Source: Monarcha castaneiventris obscurior (lineage: Eukaryota > Chordata > Aves > Passeriformes > Monarchidae). Taken from it: 64,000 nt of DNA. Numbering within the stretch: the stretch's first letter is position 1; every line of letters begins with the position of its first letter. Below the pieces are notes generated by a model. The model was not told the origin of the DNA and did no database searches. It was given only the letters and a program-made list of their open reading frames with translations. The translations under genes were made by a program, and so were the position numbers. Shown here in pieces: positions 1 through 13,200 of the stretch. The stretch covers positions 653,501 through 717,500 of the forward strand of contig JAMPIT010000417.1 of the NCBI GenBank assembly GCA_026261815.1. Reading direction: 5' to 3'.

Positions 1-3000
1 TCCAGGTATTCATTATATTATCACAGGAGTCCCTGGCAAAGGGACTGGCTGTTTACCTTGTGGCAGGCAGTGGTATTATTTGTATGAAATGCTGTTCAGC
101 AAGGGGTCACAATCTGCCCTTTGTGGATTTAGAGGCCAGGTATTTGATTCTTATCAAGCACACATTTCCATCCCATTCAAAGGAGGAGTCCTTGACTAGG
201 AGAAGAAAACAGAATAACATGTTTTCTAAGATTTTCTCAATAATGTGAGTTTCCATTTCTTCTGAGGCAAACAAAGAGCATGAAAAAAAGACAAGAAATG
301 TCCTCAAAATCAGGAAGTGAGGGTGTGACAACTGTAATATGTATTCTCACACACACACAAAAATTTTTGAAATATCTCTGCACAAACAAGTGATTACTTG
401 GTGTCGAAGCAGACTTTGCAGAAAGTCTTTCCATGAAACCTTCAAGATCATGCACATATCATGCATTTGTTCTGTTCAGTCCTCCATCATCTGGTGTAAA
501 TATTTCTTATTTAAAGGGTGGACTATATGATGATAAAGTTTTACAGACTAATAAAAGACCACGGCCAAGATTTAAAAAATGACTAATGGTTTGGGTGACT
601 TTTTGTTTTGCGTATCCAACCTGAGACTCTTTCCAGGACCTTATTTTCTGTAAGGGACAGCTAAGAATTTTGTGTTAATGAGGTAATTTTTAACTTGAGA
701 AGCTGAGCGATCAAAGGCAAATATCAGAAACACAAAGTGCTCCTGAGACCATGAACAATCTCCCAAAAAGTAACAGTATGAAAGGTATTTGGATGGCAAT
801 AAAAAGAAGTGGAAAAAAATATTACAGTAAAAATACTGTGGATACTCACTCTGAATTTTGGAGATAATTTCTAATAGATACTGTTGGGATTGTTCTAGTT
901 TGAGAAAGATGTCTCAAGCTACTACAGGATTTTTGCTACGTATGTCTCCTTTCAATCCACACTGTTAATCAAGAGAAATTGTATTAAAAATATATAAAAA
1001 AGCTAGGACCATCAACAGCTTCAGGGGGTAGTAACATCTTCTTGAGAGGAGTAATGTGCATGCTTGAAACTAAAACAGCTCACAACCTTGAAAAAGACTT
1101 GAAGAGTGGAAAAGAAAGACCCATTGGGAGGAGACATGGACAACTGGGAGTGCTGTTTGGAGCTGTTGTTCTGTTTCAGCATCAGAGTTGCTGACAGTGA
1201 AAAAATGCATCGCTTTCTTTCAGTAATGGCTGCCATATGTCTCAGATTTAATTCGAAGCAAGGTCTGTTAAGCATCAAGCATGTATATAGTTCATCACCA
1301 GCAAACCCAGGAGTATACTGCAAGCAGAGCTTATTCATTAGCCCTGTGGATTGCTCCACTTAGCAAAGGCTGCAGTCCAGGGTGCCTAAACTTGGGCAGT
1401 ACTTTACTAAAATGCTATGCGCCTTGTTCCACAGGACAATCAGTTCATCTGAAACAGGCTCTTGAATTATCTTCATGGTTACTAGAGAAAAGGTAACATT
1501 TCAAAATCTGAAGACAGTAAGCCCAGTTTGTGTATCCTTCATCATATACTCCAATGGTAGCTCCTGACTTCTTCAGTGGGGTGCTGACTTTTTCTCAGGG
1601 TTCAGTCTGCTTCTTTCACTTCTGATGACTGGCATGTAGACATCTCTCTTTCTGCGTTGCAGCTCTGAGTTTTACCCAGAGTCAAAAAGACAAAACTTCT
1701 GTTTCCAAAGAGTTCCCTGATCACCAGTGATGTATCTCAAGTAATAATATCTGCTGCTCCTTTAAAAAAAAGCCTCAAGAGGTCAGCAAGATCAAAGAGT
1801 CTAAAAGAAAGCAGATGACTGAGCCCTTCAGGCTGACCCAAGGGACAGTACAGAAAGATCAAAGGACCAGCCCAGATGTTCCAGACCCTGCTCCTATGGA
1901 TGTATTTTACTCTACATCATTCCTAGTGAACAAAAGAAATTAAAACAAAACAGACTTAGGAGCAGGAATGCTGCACCTCTCCTAAAGCCTAGAATTACCC
2001 ACTCAGACCTCTCAGTGGAAAAAATTGCATTTCTTATTGAAACAGGCATTTTTTGTGCATATTCAGGCAGATGAAGTGTAGGGAATTTACATGGGGATCT
2101 TTCAGTTTAGATCAGAATACATTGCTTAAAGAAACCCTGGGGAACAGATTGACTGGCTTAATTTGTTAAATGGAGATGTCACCTGACCTCCTGTTTATAT
2201 AGGATTTAGGAAGATAGGATCCTATTCTAAAAGTCCAGAAACAAAACTCTAAGGGTTTACTTTCTGCACAACTTCACTCCCTTGTAAAAACTACAGTGGG
2301 AACTGTGTAGCTTAGCTTAAAGAGATCATTGCGGAGCAACACATTTCAGAAAAGAGCAACAATGGAAAAGGGCTCAGCTTTTATGGGAAATATACTGGTC
2401 TCCTGAATATGCTTCATTAAATAATTTTTTGGCACTCTGTTCTCTTTCTCTCTGTTTTGAACTCTTTACCACAGTGACACCATAAAGGTTCCATGACACA
2501 ATGCCAAGATCTGGTATTTGTCTTGGCTTGCTAGGCTTACTTTACCTATTATGTAAATGTTGCTGTCAATCTCTTTCTTTAGTTTGTTTTCATGCTTTCA
2601 ACAATTTCAACACTGAAACAAATCTATGCTACCCAGGGTAGCAAGTTTAGATTTTTAAACTGCTAAATATATCTTAAATTAAATATCCGACATGTATTTA
2701 TCAATTACACACATATATAGAGTTACTGGGCCCACGTGTGGCTATTTAGATGATTTATATTTTCCAGACAGCTAATGGTAAATTAAAACATATGTTAGCA
2801 TTCTGATCCCCATTCTGTAAACCTGCAGTTTTGAAACATAGACCATCAAGGATTAAATATTCTGAGATAACATAAGGATAGTGAAAACAAGCTGTTTTCA
2901 CTATCATTTAATTATATCCTCATCCTTAATTTATGTTAACTTCTGTTTTCTTATTTTCTTCTGTCATTAAAAAGTCCAAAAATATTTCAATTCATCTTCA

Positions 3001-6000
3001 TTTTAGATCCTCACAGTTAGACAAAGGATTACAAGAAGTTAAAACTTATAGCAAGTTCTGTCCTCTAAAATAAATGACAAGGGTATCATAAAAGAGAAGT
3101 CCCACAACTTAAAGAAAAAAATTTTCCCCTTATATTAATGCTCTGCTATAGTGATTTTGCCACATGAGAAATTCAAGGTTCAGAGCTTTTTTAATATTTA
3201 GAAAGGAAAGCCAAATGACATAGCCTATATGAAAACTCAAGTCTTATTTTCCATTAATTGTAGTAATTTTTGTTCTAATTTTTAATGCAGATACTCTTGG
3301 GAAATACTGAAATTAAACGTTGGACTATGTGATTTTTATTTTCTTAAATTGCAGTATCAGTCACAGCTTTCAAGACCTGGCTTTTCCCAAAGCACTTGAG
3401 TTTTCTTCCAGAGTCCTGACTTCAAGCTCAAATCTCACCATGACCACTCCAGTCACTGATTATCCTTTCAGATGGAACATTTTGAAACTAAGTCTTTAAA
3501 GTGTGGATGAAATTCCTCACCACCCTGCACTTTGGTGCAAACTGACACCAACTTTTTGTTTGAAGACAGCTCTGGAACCCATCTCCAGGGAAAATTCATC
3601 ATCCATCCCTGTCCCGGCACCATGCAGTGCTCCAGAGCCCTAAATAATCAAAGAGGTGCTCTTCAACACTACCTGCTCTTTTCTTAGATGATTCTGTGCT
3701 CTTCATGGTGGCAGCTGGGAATCCCAGCAGTAAATGCTTAGTTCCCTTCTGCTTTCTGTGTATAATATATACCTCAGCTCAAGGCTGTGATCTTCATTAG
3801 GAGCAACATACCTTTCCTTCTTTTGAATCGAGGGTGGAAATAAAAATACTGCAGGGGGTGATTTTTCTTACCCAAAATTAGGAACCTGAATAAAATAAAA
3901 TTCATTTTTTACACATATAGATGTTTTACATATTTGACGCATGTACACATTTTTACACAAATTCATCTTGAAATCAGTGCAGTATTGCACATGATTTTGA
4001 AAACTTATTAGTCCTACTGTTTATATTTTTGACAGGAAAATGGCTGCAATGATGAAAGCTGAACGAGAAGTTCGGGAAACATTTGTTCCTGGAGTTTGAA
4101 AACCAGTGTGCGTAGTAAGATGGATGGCAAAATCACATGGCATGATACTGGAAAGATGGGAAAATAGGAATTTTGATAATTGTTTATCTTCAAGACAGCT
4201 TATTGTTAAATTGGTTTATAAGGCATGAAATTTCTAAAGACTTCCAGTACTTCTGTCTGAAATATTATGCATGTTTCAATGAAAGCATTATCATCAATAG
4301 AAATATATATTTTACAAGTATTATTTAATAAATTCTGAAGTGTCTTTGAAATTATTTGAATATATGCTCTAATCAGGTTGACCAAATATGACAACAGTCT
4401 TGTATGCAGTGCCCCACACTAGGACTCACAGAATAAGGACAGATTTTGCATGTCTGATGAAGAACAGAAGACTAAAGTGAGCAAATTCTTTAGTATTAAG
4501 CAACAAGTTAAGTTTTCTGGCAAATAAATGTGCTAAAATTCAACCATTTTAAACAATGTAGAATTTTTTTTCACAAACATTTAAAAATATTTTTGAGCAT
4601 CTCATAAAAATGGATTTAGACACTGTAATTCAAAATCTCACCAAAGAGTACTTTCTTGGAGGAAATTAAAAGCTCCATGATCATTTATATCTTTCTTTGT
4701 GAGATGGGTTTGCTTTGCCCTCTTTTGTCAGAACAGTAGTACTTTTTCCAAAATAAAGTTTTCCTCTTCTTCAGAAGTCAGGCGCTTTGACCAAATCCCT
4801 TTGTTTCTACACTGTTACATGGACCATAAATAATGTTTCTCCTCTCATGTATTTCCTTAATATCTTCACTGCCTTCTTAATTAGACTTTCTTTTCTGGTT
4901 TTCTCTAGCAGTTTCAGATTAAAAAGGTATTCTATACCACACAGGTACTACATAAGAGGGATTATTCTTTAAAAACATTCTAGTAAGCAAAACTTGTTAA
5001 AAATATTCTGTTATCTGACCTGTAGAGTAAGAATTCAAATTACAAAAAGGAAGATATTTCACCTCCCAAAATATGTAGAAGGGGTTACGCCCCAAAAGCA
5101 TCATGGTTTATAACACTAAAGAGTAGTAATAAGTACATTTTCAGATATTTTGGTGCCTACTGAAACACTCAACACCTGATAATATAAATATACCTTTATA
5201 AATTAATGGAGGAATAAACAAACAAACAAAAACCCCAGCAGATAGAATTTTAAGGGTCCACAAAAGCATGAAACTGAGAGCAACAAAGTATCCAAACTGA
5301 AATTTTCAAAGCAATGTATTCCTGTTATTCAGTGGGCACAGCCTTGAGCACATCAGTCTCACTTTTGAACTCATTCAAGTTGGGCACTTCAGGCAGGTCA
5401 CCCCTCTGAGACAACAGATGGGATCCTTCTTGTGGTTCCAGTGTGTGTAGATACGGGCACAGTTACTTCGTGTTTAGCCCACGGTCACAGTCTTATCTCA
5501 GAACCTGGGTGATAAAAAGTGCTCAAACCTCTAAAGCTGCTTTTCTTTACATAATGAAGCCATAATTTGCCCTGGTACTTGAATCTGACCTTTCTACCTT
5601 CAAGGTGAGGAGTGTCCTAAAGTACAGTTAGCACTCCTTTTCTTTCTGTGCTAACTGATGTTGAACTATTGAGACTAAGTAGAAGAGTTATTTATGTATG
5701 AAAGCCTTAAGGCCTGCCAATTAAGTTCTTTTCTTACAGATGGAAAGATTTTTAACCTAACCTAAGTCTTTCAACTTTTTTAGTCTACATCTGAAAGAAA
5801 AATCAGAACCAAAATGTCCTCCATGAGCACTGCCCATTAGGATGGTAGCATGTTTGCCAGTGGTGTACCACATGAGAGAGTTAGATGGGATGGATCTCTG
5901 ACTTCACTGCCACTACTTAGTAAATCACAAGTGTTAAAATGGGAGCAGATTTGCACAAGTCAGCTGAGGTATTGAAAGAAAGATTCCACAGTTTCTGCGT

Positions 6001-6177
6001 ATGGAATCTATATCCAAATGTCAGCTGAGTTAAGATTCTGTGAGTATCACAGGAGTTGGAATTATGGACTGGAACCTGAAACAAGAAATTTTTCACATGA
6101 ATGTCATGCTAAATTCTTCAGCTGTAGAACTGGTTATTAAAATTGATATTCTTCCCCATTGGTTGCTAGTATTCTTT
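1..6177. other. Intergenic, LUM 3' side towards keratocan
   Basis: AT-rich non-coding sequence. No keratocan coding exon or other LRR sequence was found on either strand. A perfect 13-bp hairpin at 2877-2905 and a micro-exon-like segment at 4036-4099 are the only structures I would single out. A short CA run lies at 348-359. Confidence 0.75.
2877..2905. repeat. Perfect 13-bp inverted repeat (hairpin)
   Basis: gatagtgaaaaca, loop agc, then tgttttcactatc. All 13 pairs match. Function unknown. Confidence 0.95.
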
Positions 6178-6440
6178 GAATCACAGATTCACAAAAATTA
6201 TAAATGAGTTTGAAGAAACATCTGAAGGTTGTTTAGTTCAACCTCCTGCTAAAACTAAGGCTAACTTCAAAGTCAAATCTGTCCCTCAGGGCACTGTCCA
6301 TGCAAGTTATGAAAATTTCTGAGGATTGAGAGTCCACAACCTCCTTGGGCAATCTGTGACAGTGCTTTATGAACAGACTGTGAAGAATTTTTTGTATGCC
6401 CAGCTTCAATTTGTCTTTCTGGAGCTTTTTCTTTCTCACT
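6178..6440 (-). mobile_element. Old CR1 fragment
   Basis: The plus strand starts aatcacagattcacaaaaat, a diverged reversed CR1 3' end, then gttgtttagttcaacctcct. The minus-strand translation shows FIKHCHRLPKEVVDSQSSEI and DSALRDR, a decayed form of the CR1 ORF2 C-terminus. The outer boundary near 6440 is approximate. Confidence 0.8.
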
Positions 6441-9274
6441 GTTCCCTTTGACCGTGCACCCAGGAACTGGACACTTTTTCTATGGCACTCTTAGGCAGTG
6501 GAAGACTGGACTGAGACACATGGTATATTCAGAGAGGCTAAGGGAAGTACCTTGGCATTACCTGGAAAGAAGAAGGCCAAGGGAAGTTCTCTTAACAGAC
6601 TTACATCTTAGTGGCTCTCCACCAAACTTCACTTTGCTTTTTAATCTTACAATTCCTTCCATCTTCAATCTGTGCTTGTTACAGCTGTACATATGACAAC
6701 TCAGACTGCCTTTCTGAATGATGTTTTGCCTATTGAGCCCCCAGTTGTCCAAATAAGTTAGGTCATGCAAAGCCTATTTATTGCCTTTCACTAAAACCAA
6801 AAGTTTGCAGTCGAGGTAGGACCCTGCCAGGTTCCTTGCACTAGAAGTACAGCTCTATCCAACAACTAACTGCTCACTCTTTTTGTGATCCATTTGACTA
6901 TGTTGGATTTATAAAGCAGTAGAGGGCACGAAGGATTTATTATTCCAGTAGTCCAAAAATTCTGTTTTTTCTAGGGAACTTCTGCAAGTTAGAACCTAAT
7001 ATGAAAAATATCTTTTAAATCAGACAATGCTTGTCTACTTGAAAGGTAACTCTATCTTTGCAAATGGCTATGCAACACACTTGCAGACCAGTTCCTAAAA
7101 TTCCATGGGTAAGGTTTTTGTCTGTGGCATTTGTATATTGTTGTAATACTTCTTTTCCTTATATTTGTAGCAAAGTTTCTTTTCTGTATCGGATTTCCAA
7201 ATTATGTCTTTCCTAGAGTTCTTCATTTTTGTAAGTTCTTCCATATGAAACTTCATGTGAGAGTTTTATGATATATTTAACAATTTTGACCTGAAACAAG
7301 GAGGAACACATATTACAAGTAAATTGTATAGCTATATTACAGGTTGCATAGTATGCTGTTCTAGATTCAGGCTAATTTACCCATTCCACTGTCTCCATGC
7401 TGCTGCGGCTGAGTTATCTGTTCACATTGCCTACTTTTAAGTAACATGTTTGCACCCGTACACATAGGTATTTCATAGTATGACCAGGTTAGGTGGAAAC
7501 AGGGATGTGTGCATCATGTTTTTCTGTTTCCAGGATACTGAGGACTTTGTAACTGAGGTCTATCACTTTCTTTCCCAGGAAGGGCAGAAATTGCAAGTTA
7601 TGGTGGCTCAGTTTCCAAGGCATTAGCTCTGTTAAGTATTCCCCAACATCTAAATTTCTGCATAGTGTTTAGAAAATAATTTATGTTGCTTTCATAAAAT
7701 GAGAGCTAAGGAACATGTATATTGTTGCCTGTTTTTGTAACGTATGTAGAGGTGGCAAATTTAAACAGTCTCTATAGTGACTTAGAACACTTCATTAGTG
7801 CAAAAGCAGAAACCTGAGTTTTTGTGTCTCATAATATGAAAGAAGAGATATAGTGGTCCATCTCTCCTTTAGCAGAAGGATCTCATGTTCTCTCTTTTTT
7901 TTCCCAGAAATAGCATGACAAGGAAGCTGTGCAACATCATATCTCCCCAACTAACCATGAATTTCTGAACCACAGAAAAGAGATGTTCAAGATAAAAATG
8001 TTCTGCCAAATGCCATTTTCTTTTACTTGGCTGAGTGCTCATTGCAAGCTGTAAAGGTTCCCTAGTTTCTGAGGGAGGTCGTTGGTACTCTTTGCTATTT
8101 TGACAGAGGGCTTCCTTCTATTGTATCCCTTGAAAAGAACATCAGAATGCCTTGAAACATCTGTGAATGCTTTCTTTACAACATCAGGGTATGTAGAAAA
8201 TATCCTCAACAGGTTCTAATCTATCATGAAGTGGACTGTCTCAGTCTCACTGTTAATACCTTTTCATTTTGCATAAAAGTAATTGTTTTGCTGAAACAAG
8301 CTGAAAAGAAGAATACATTTCTGTTGTGTTGTTAGATTGCAGCAATCAAGAAACAAATCTCATTAACAGTTTGTGCTCTAGGAGTCTCAGTGTATAGTTT
8401 ACTTTTCTATTAAGGGAACAGTTGGGTTAAAAGATTCCTGGAAATGGTTAAATACCATATCCTGTACATTTTTCATTTCTTTGGGGAGTTTTGCATGCAC
8501 TTCCTTCTTCTTTTTCTGTGTTATAATGCTTAGGTGCTATTCCACAGTGATTCCCACTCTGATGTGATCAGAAAGCCCCAGATTTACATTTCATTCTTCT
8601 ATGAAAATTCTAGCCTACTTGTAACAAATTTTTCTGTCAATTCTTCCTGTATGTGGGTAAAAAAGCAGCATGAATTCCAAAATGAAAAAGTGAGGATGGA
8701 AATATTTCTATTGTTTTCTGAATCACTCCTTTTGTTTCAGACCCAGATTTCTTTGTGAATTGTGTTTTGATTTTGAACATCTGGAACTGGCAACATGCTG
8801 ACTAAATGGTTTGGTGTGAATTGGTTTGGGGTTTCTTTCAGAGGTGATAGTTTCTGCTTTTGCTATAGAAACTAGCAAAGTTTCTGTTTGAGTGTTTAAT
8901 AGTTTAGTAGTTGAAAAGAAAATAGTACCCGTGGGATGATCTGTGTTTGCAAGCAAGCCACTTACAGCTCTCAGTTACTAACACACTTATTTTAGTGTGC
9001 TCCAGGATGCTGACAATATTTGGACTATTTATTGCTGAGTAGAATGTACTGCCATGTCTTTACCATGTGTAGCTGCATTTTACTCACCTGTGGTTTCTGA
9101 GAGATTCCACTATTCTTTTGACTATACTGAAACATTAATTTGCACGTTATCATAATGCCATTATTCCCATACTGCAAACTTCATAAGGCATTGACTTACT
9201 GGCCAACACAAGTGTAGTGGTGCATGTTAAATTATGTTTACAAACATATTAAAACTTCAAAGTAGAGAAAACAG
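6441..9274. other. Intergenic downstream of LUM
   Basis: AT-rich sequence after the old CR1 fragment. I see no gene, RNA or further repeat in it. The LUM transcript may extend into its upper end if the distal AATAAA at 9028-9033 is used. Confidence 0.7.
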
Positions 9275-10137
9275 TTTATTTAACCTTACAATAAAATTTA
9301 ATAATAATAGAATAGCTTAGATTTTCTTGTCTTAACCTGATTTTTTTTCATTTTATAATAGAAAGAAACATATTTGACAATGATATGGACAAAAGAAAAC
9401 TATTTGATATGTTTTATTTTCTACAGTCTGGTTAAAAGTAGCATGCAAGTAATTGAATAAAAATATTTGTATATATGATTTATTTTGAAATAACAATTAT
9501 ACCAGCAATGAATAAGAATCTTACCATGAAAGTTAAATGAAAGTATGACAAAAAGAAGAGTAAAAAAGTTTTTTTAACCTGAATTTTTTTTTCCTTATCT
9601 TTCACATATTCCATTAATTTAACAATGTCATAGGCTCTGAACAGATATTTTCATAAATTTTAAATTGCTCAAGGATTGTTAAATCATTTGTAATGGGTAA
9701 CAATATATAAAAGGCATGATAATTAAGAAGGATGGACAGGAGTCTTGTATTTACACAGGCCAGCTCATACTGCTCAGTATAACCCATGATGAAACCCACC
9801 TGACTTCCCTGTGAGTCTGGAACCTGTTGGCATGTACTGCATGCGTGGATATAGATTTTTATGAAGTGGAATATTTTTCATCAACTCACCTAGCCAGATG
9901 AAGGCATATTTTGCACCAGATTTGGTAATTCTTGTGCTTTCTAAATAGAACCTTTTGTAAAAAAAAATGCACACGTTCCCTTAAGGTTGCCAAGTGCATG
10001 CTAAATATTAACAAACAGAATGGGTAATATGCAGATTGACACTTGCTTTAAGGCATATCCTAATTTTAAAGCACTATCACGGTGTGTTATTTCTGTAGGT
10101 ACTGCCCCTGGAAGGGGACTGGATGATCCCGGGTATC
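9275..10137 (-). promoter_or_regulatory. LUM: LUM 3' UTR with tandem candidate poly(A) signals
   Basis: After the LUM stop the minus strand is AT-rich and non-coding. Perfect AATAAA hexamers (read as tttatt on +) occur at 9479-9484, 9413-9418 and 9275-9280, giving 3' UTRs of about 0.65-0.86 kb. A further one lies at 9028-9033. Which is used cannot be told from sequence alone, and the boundary given is the third signal. Confidence 0.5.
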
Positions 10138-10292
10138 TCACTCCAGTGAAATCTCAGCAGCCACCCGAAGGCAGTTGTACATCTCCTGTGGCAGGTCAGC
10201 CCGAGTGAGATTGTTTCCATCCAGGCGCAAATGTGTGATCTTGGAATAGGTCATTGGTCCAACTACCTTACAGAAGCTGCTCAATGGGAACT
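10138..10292 (-). CDS. LUM: LUM exon 3 coding part (C-terminus)
   Basis: The acceptor TTTGCTTCAG precedes AGTTCCCATTGAGC, so the exon begins at 10292. It supplies two bases of Lys293 and then 50 codons ending AEISLE and TGA (10140-10138). It carries the C-terminal disulfide pair (FCKVV and MYNCLRV) and the last LRR (ITHLRLDGNNL). It is too short to appear as a long ORF and was found by homology and splice phase (phase 1 donor, two-base start). Confidence 0.96.
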
Positions 10293-13200
10293 CTGAAGCA
10301 AAGGGAACAGAAATAAGAGGAAAACATGAATAATTATGAAAAATAGGGCAAAAGCATTGTTTTTCTGCTCTTTTTCATTTCAGTTGGAAATCATGACCTT
10401 AATTCATTCTGCTATTATCAATATTTTGCATTTACACTGATGTAAATCCCCATAAGTTTACTGGAACTTGAGGGACTTGTGTTGGGAGAGGTTCTTTCCA
10501 CCAGTTGTGAGAGGTTCAGAATTTCAGGACTGAGTTTTTCAAATGCCATTTTCTCCCAGTACAAATTTGATTTTTAGACTTCAGAAGTCCAATCTGGCAT
10601 TTAGATAAAAGGAAAAATCACTCTCCAGTAAAACTGGAGATGCAGAGGGAAGAATCAGTCATGTTGGCTACATTACAATGGAAGGGTAAAACTTATATAA
10701 GACATTGAAGGAAGTAAAAAATTTCTGAAGAAATTGAAATCATGATACAGCCTTACCCTAAAGAACAGGCAGTCCAATGGGTGTCTGTGTATTTTGTATG
10801 TATTTTATTCCTGTCATTTTGATTTACCTGTTTCAAAATGAAATTTGGGTCTAGGGTTGGAAAAGTGTTTTACTTTTAAATCGTGCAGTTGAACCTTTCC
10901 ACATCAGGATTAGAAGGTAAGTATAAACGCGAAAAGTGCTTATAGAAATATTTATATGTATTGTAATTTATATTTCATTATTTATATGGTCTCTATTCAG
11001 TTGAAGTATTATTTGGTTTGCGTAATACCAGACAGATCTTGAATGGAAATCTGTCTTGTATCCTATGACCAGTATTAACTGTAAGCTAGAATTACGTGAA
11101 TCACTGAAATTCTCTGCTCAGTATGCAAAGAACATACATACCCATTACACAGACCTCTTTCATACAGAGATCTATCCTCATGAGAGAATGTATGTGAATA
11201 AATCTGATGTCCCCTGCATACCACGTGTAATTTTGCAAAGAGGATCCTCATCCCCACCTGTGTTTCCTTTGAGTCAGACAGGGGATTAGTCTGTTGAAAA
11301 GTTCCGTAACTACTAAAGAAGCAGTCTGAGAGACTTGTTCTTCTTCAGAACTGACATCAGATGAATTCACACAGAAAATACTTTAAAAGGTTAAAGGGAC
11401 TCCTTCAATGAACTCATGCATCTCTTAATTTCTGAGACATCAAGTTAGCAATATCAAAATCAAATGCCATTTGATTTATCATAAATCACCTTATGTATCT
11501 TTTCAACCTGGTTGCTTAACTCATCTAAGAAAATGTGATCAAATTGTAGTACCAAAGGAAGTGGAGGAAGCTCCTTTCAAACCTCCTTCTTAACTTTTGG
11601 ATTAACATTCTTCTAGCTGGATTCTTGCAGAAATTGCATTACAATAATTTTCTATTACTGATGAAACATGGCTTTTGTAAACTAAGTATAAATGTACAGG
11701 TAGCTCTTTAGAGCATAAGAGCTTAGATAATTTTTTGGACAGAGATATGATGTTAAGAGTGGTTAAAGACTCATGTATCTTCCACAAAATAAGTTGTTTT
11801 GAGAGGGGTTAAGGAAATATAATTCAAAAGTCAGATCTTGATCATCAGTTTGATTAACGCAAATCAAAGCAATTTCCTAGATTTTGTGTAGTGTGCAACC
11901 TTCTTTTGGAAGGGTGACAGGTGAACGGCATCCTTTGGGCAGTCCATGTTGTACTATAATAAAATTTTAAGGCTTCAGACCAATTCTGATACTCTTCTGG
12001 TTCAGAATGTACCAGCAGAAGCAAACTAATGATTCTTGTGCCTTAAGTTCATAAAATCTTAGATGTTTGTAGATGATTATGTCTGTGTGGAATTTTGCTG
12101 AGTGAAAATATAAATTCCTGAGATTTTAACTAGTTTTCTTGGGGTGTAGACTATACCGTTGATTATTTAGTTCCAGTTTTCTTCAGATAACTTGGGTTTA
12201 ATTTGTAAAGTTTAAAATAAACATGAATTCTAATATCGATTTTTTCCATCTTCTTGTCATTCAGGAATGGCATGGTAAGTATAGTTTTGCTGATGAAAAA
12301 CATTTAAAAACTTTATAAATTTAAATTTTAGGGGTTTTTTTCCCATATTGTTGCTTTTGAGCATAAATGCTAACATTTGGTTGCAAAAGAAGATATGCTT
12401 ATACAAGCTGGATAGAGGACTAACTACTCAAAGTAGGTAAACTTCATACATGTAAACCACAAAACTTAATTGTGTTACCAAAATTCTGATCTGTGCTGTC
12501 TGTTTATGAGACTAAAACTATTTGGGAAGTGGATGGAGATCTTGTCCTCACAGAAGTCAAATGAACTCTGTCAGGGACCTCAGTGGGATTTTGCTCCAGT
12601 ATTTGGTCCACACCATTTCAATTTGGGTATTAATTTTTTATACTCCTCATATAATTGTCAGTTGTTAAAAGCATATTTAAAAATGTTTCATTTTAATTGC
12701 AGTCTCCACTAGCAGAAAATAAGTGAGTTTTGTGGGTGCACTTGATGAGCTGTTACCTGTATGAACTGAATGAGGAAGTGCAATCCATGAGACTAGAGCA
12801 CTAGTGGCATAAAATATCTCAGTAGTTTACCTCATCTTTTGTTACACTTATTAATGTTGCAGGTGAAAAAATGTCTTCCTGAATTTCTAAAATTCAGGTT
12901 CAGAGGCCGTGCACCTGGAATTTTTCGCAAATATTTTCCCAACACAGAATTCTTGCATAAGCCAGATACTGAGAGAATAAGAAGTATTGGATGAAAATTG
13001 GATTTTCATCTTACAATACAGTGGGCAATCCTAACAGGATTTGAAGTTCCGTAGTCATTATTCTTGGTCTGCTGTCCAGTAATCATATGTGAAACATTTC
13101 TAGACATATCATGTTAAAAAAATCCTTTGGGAATTGCTGGAGCGAGCCAGATAAAAGACCATAAGGCGCCTTCACAATTCTGATTAGAATAAGCACAATT

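Noticed and set aside
2305..2340. tgtagcttagcttaaagaga, reminiscent of a mitochondrial tRNA start
   Set aside because: No cloverleaf or following mitochondrial sequence could be built; chance similarity.
1..9270. Search for keratocan exons
   Set aside because: No LRR or SLRP cysteine motif was found on either strand; the gene must begin beyond position 1.
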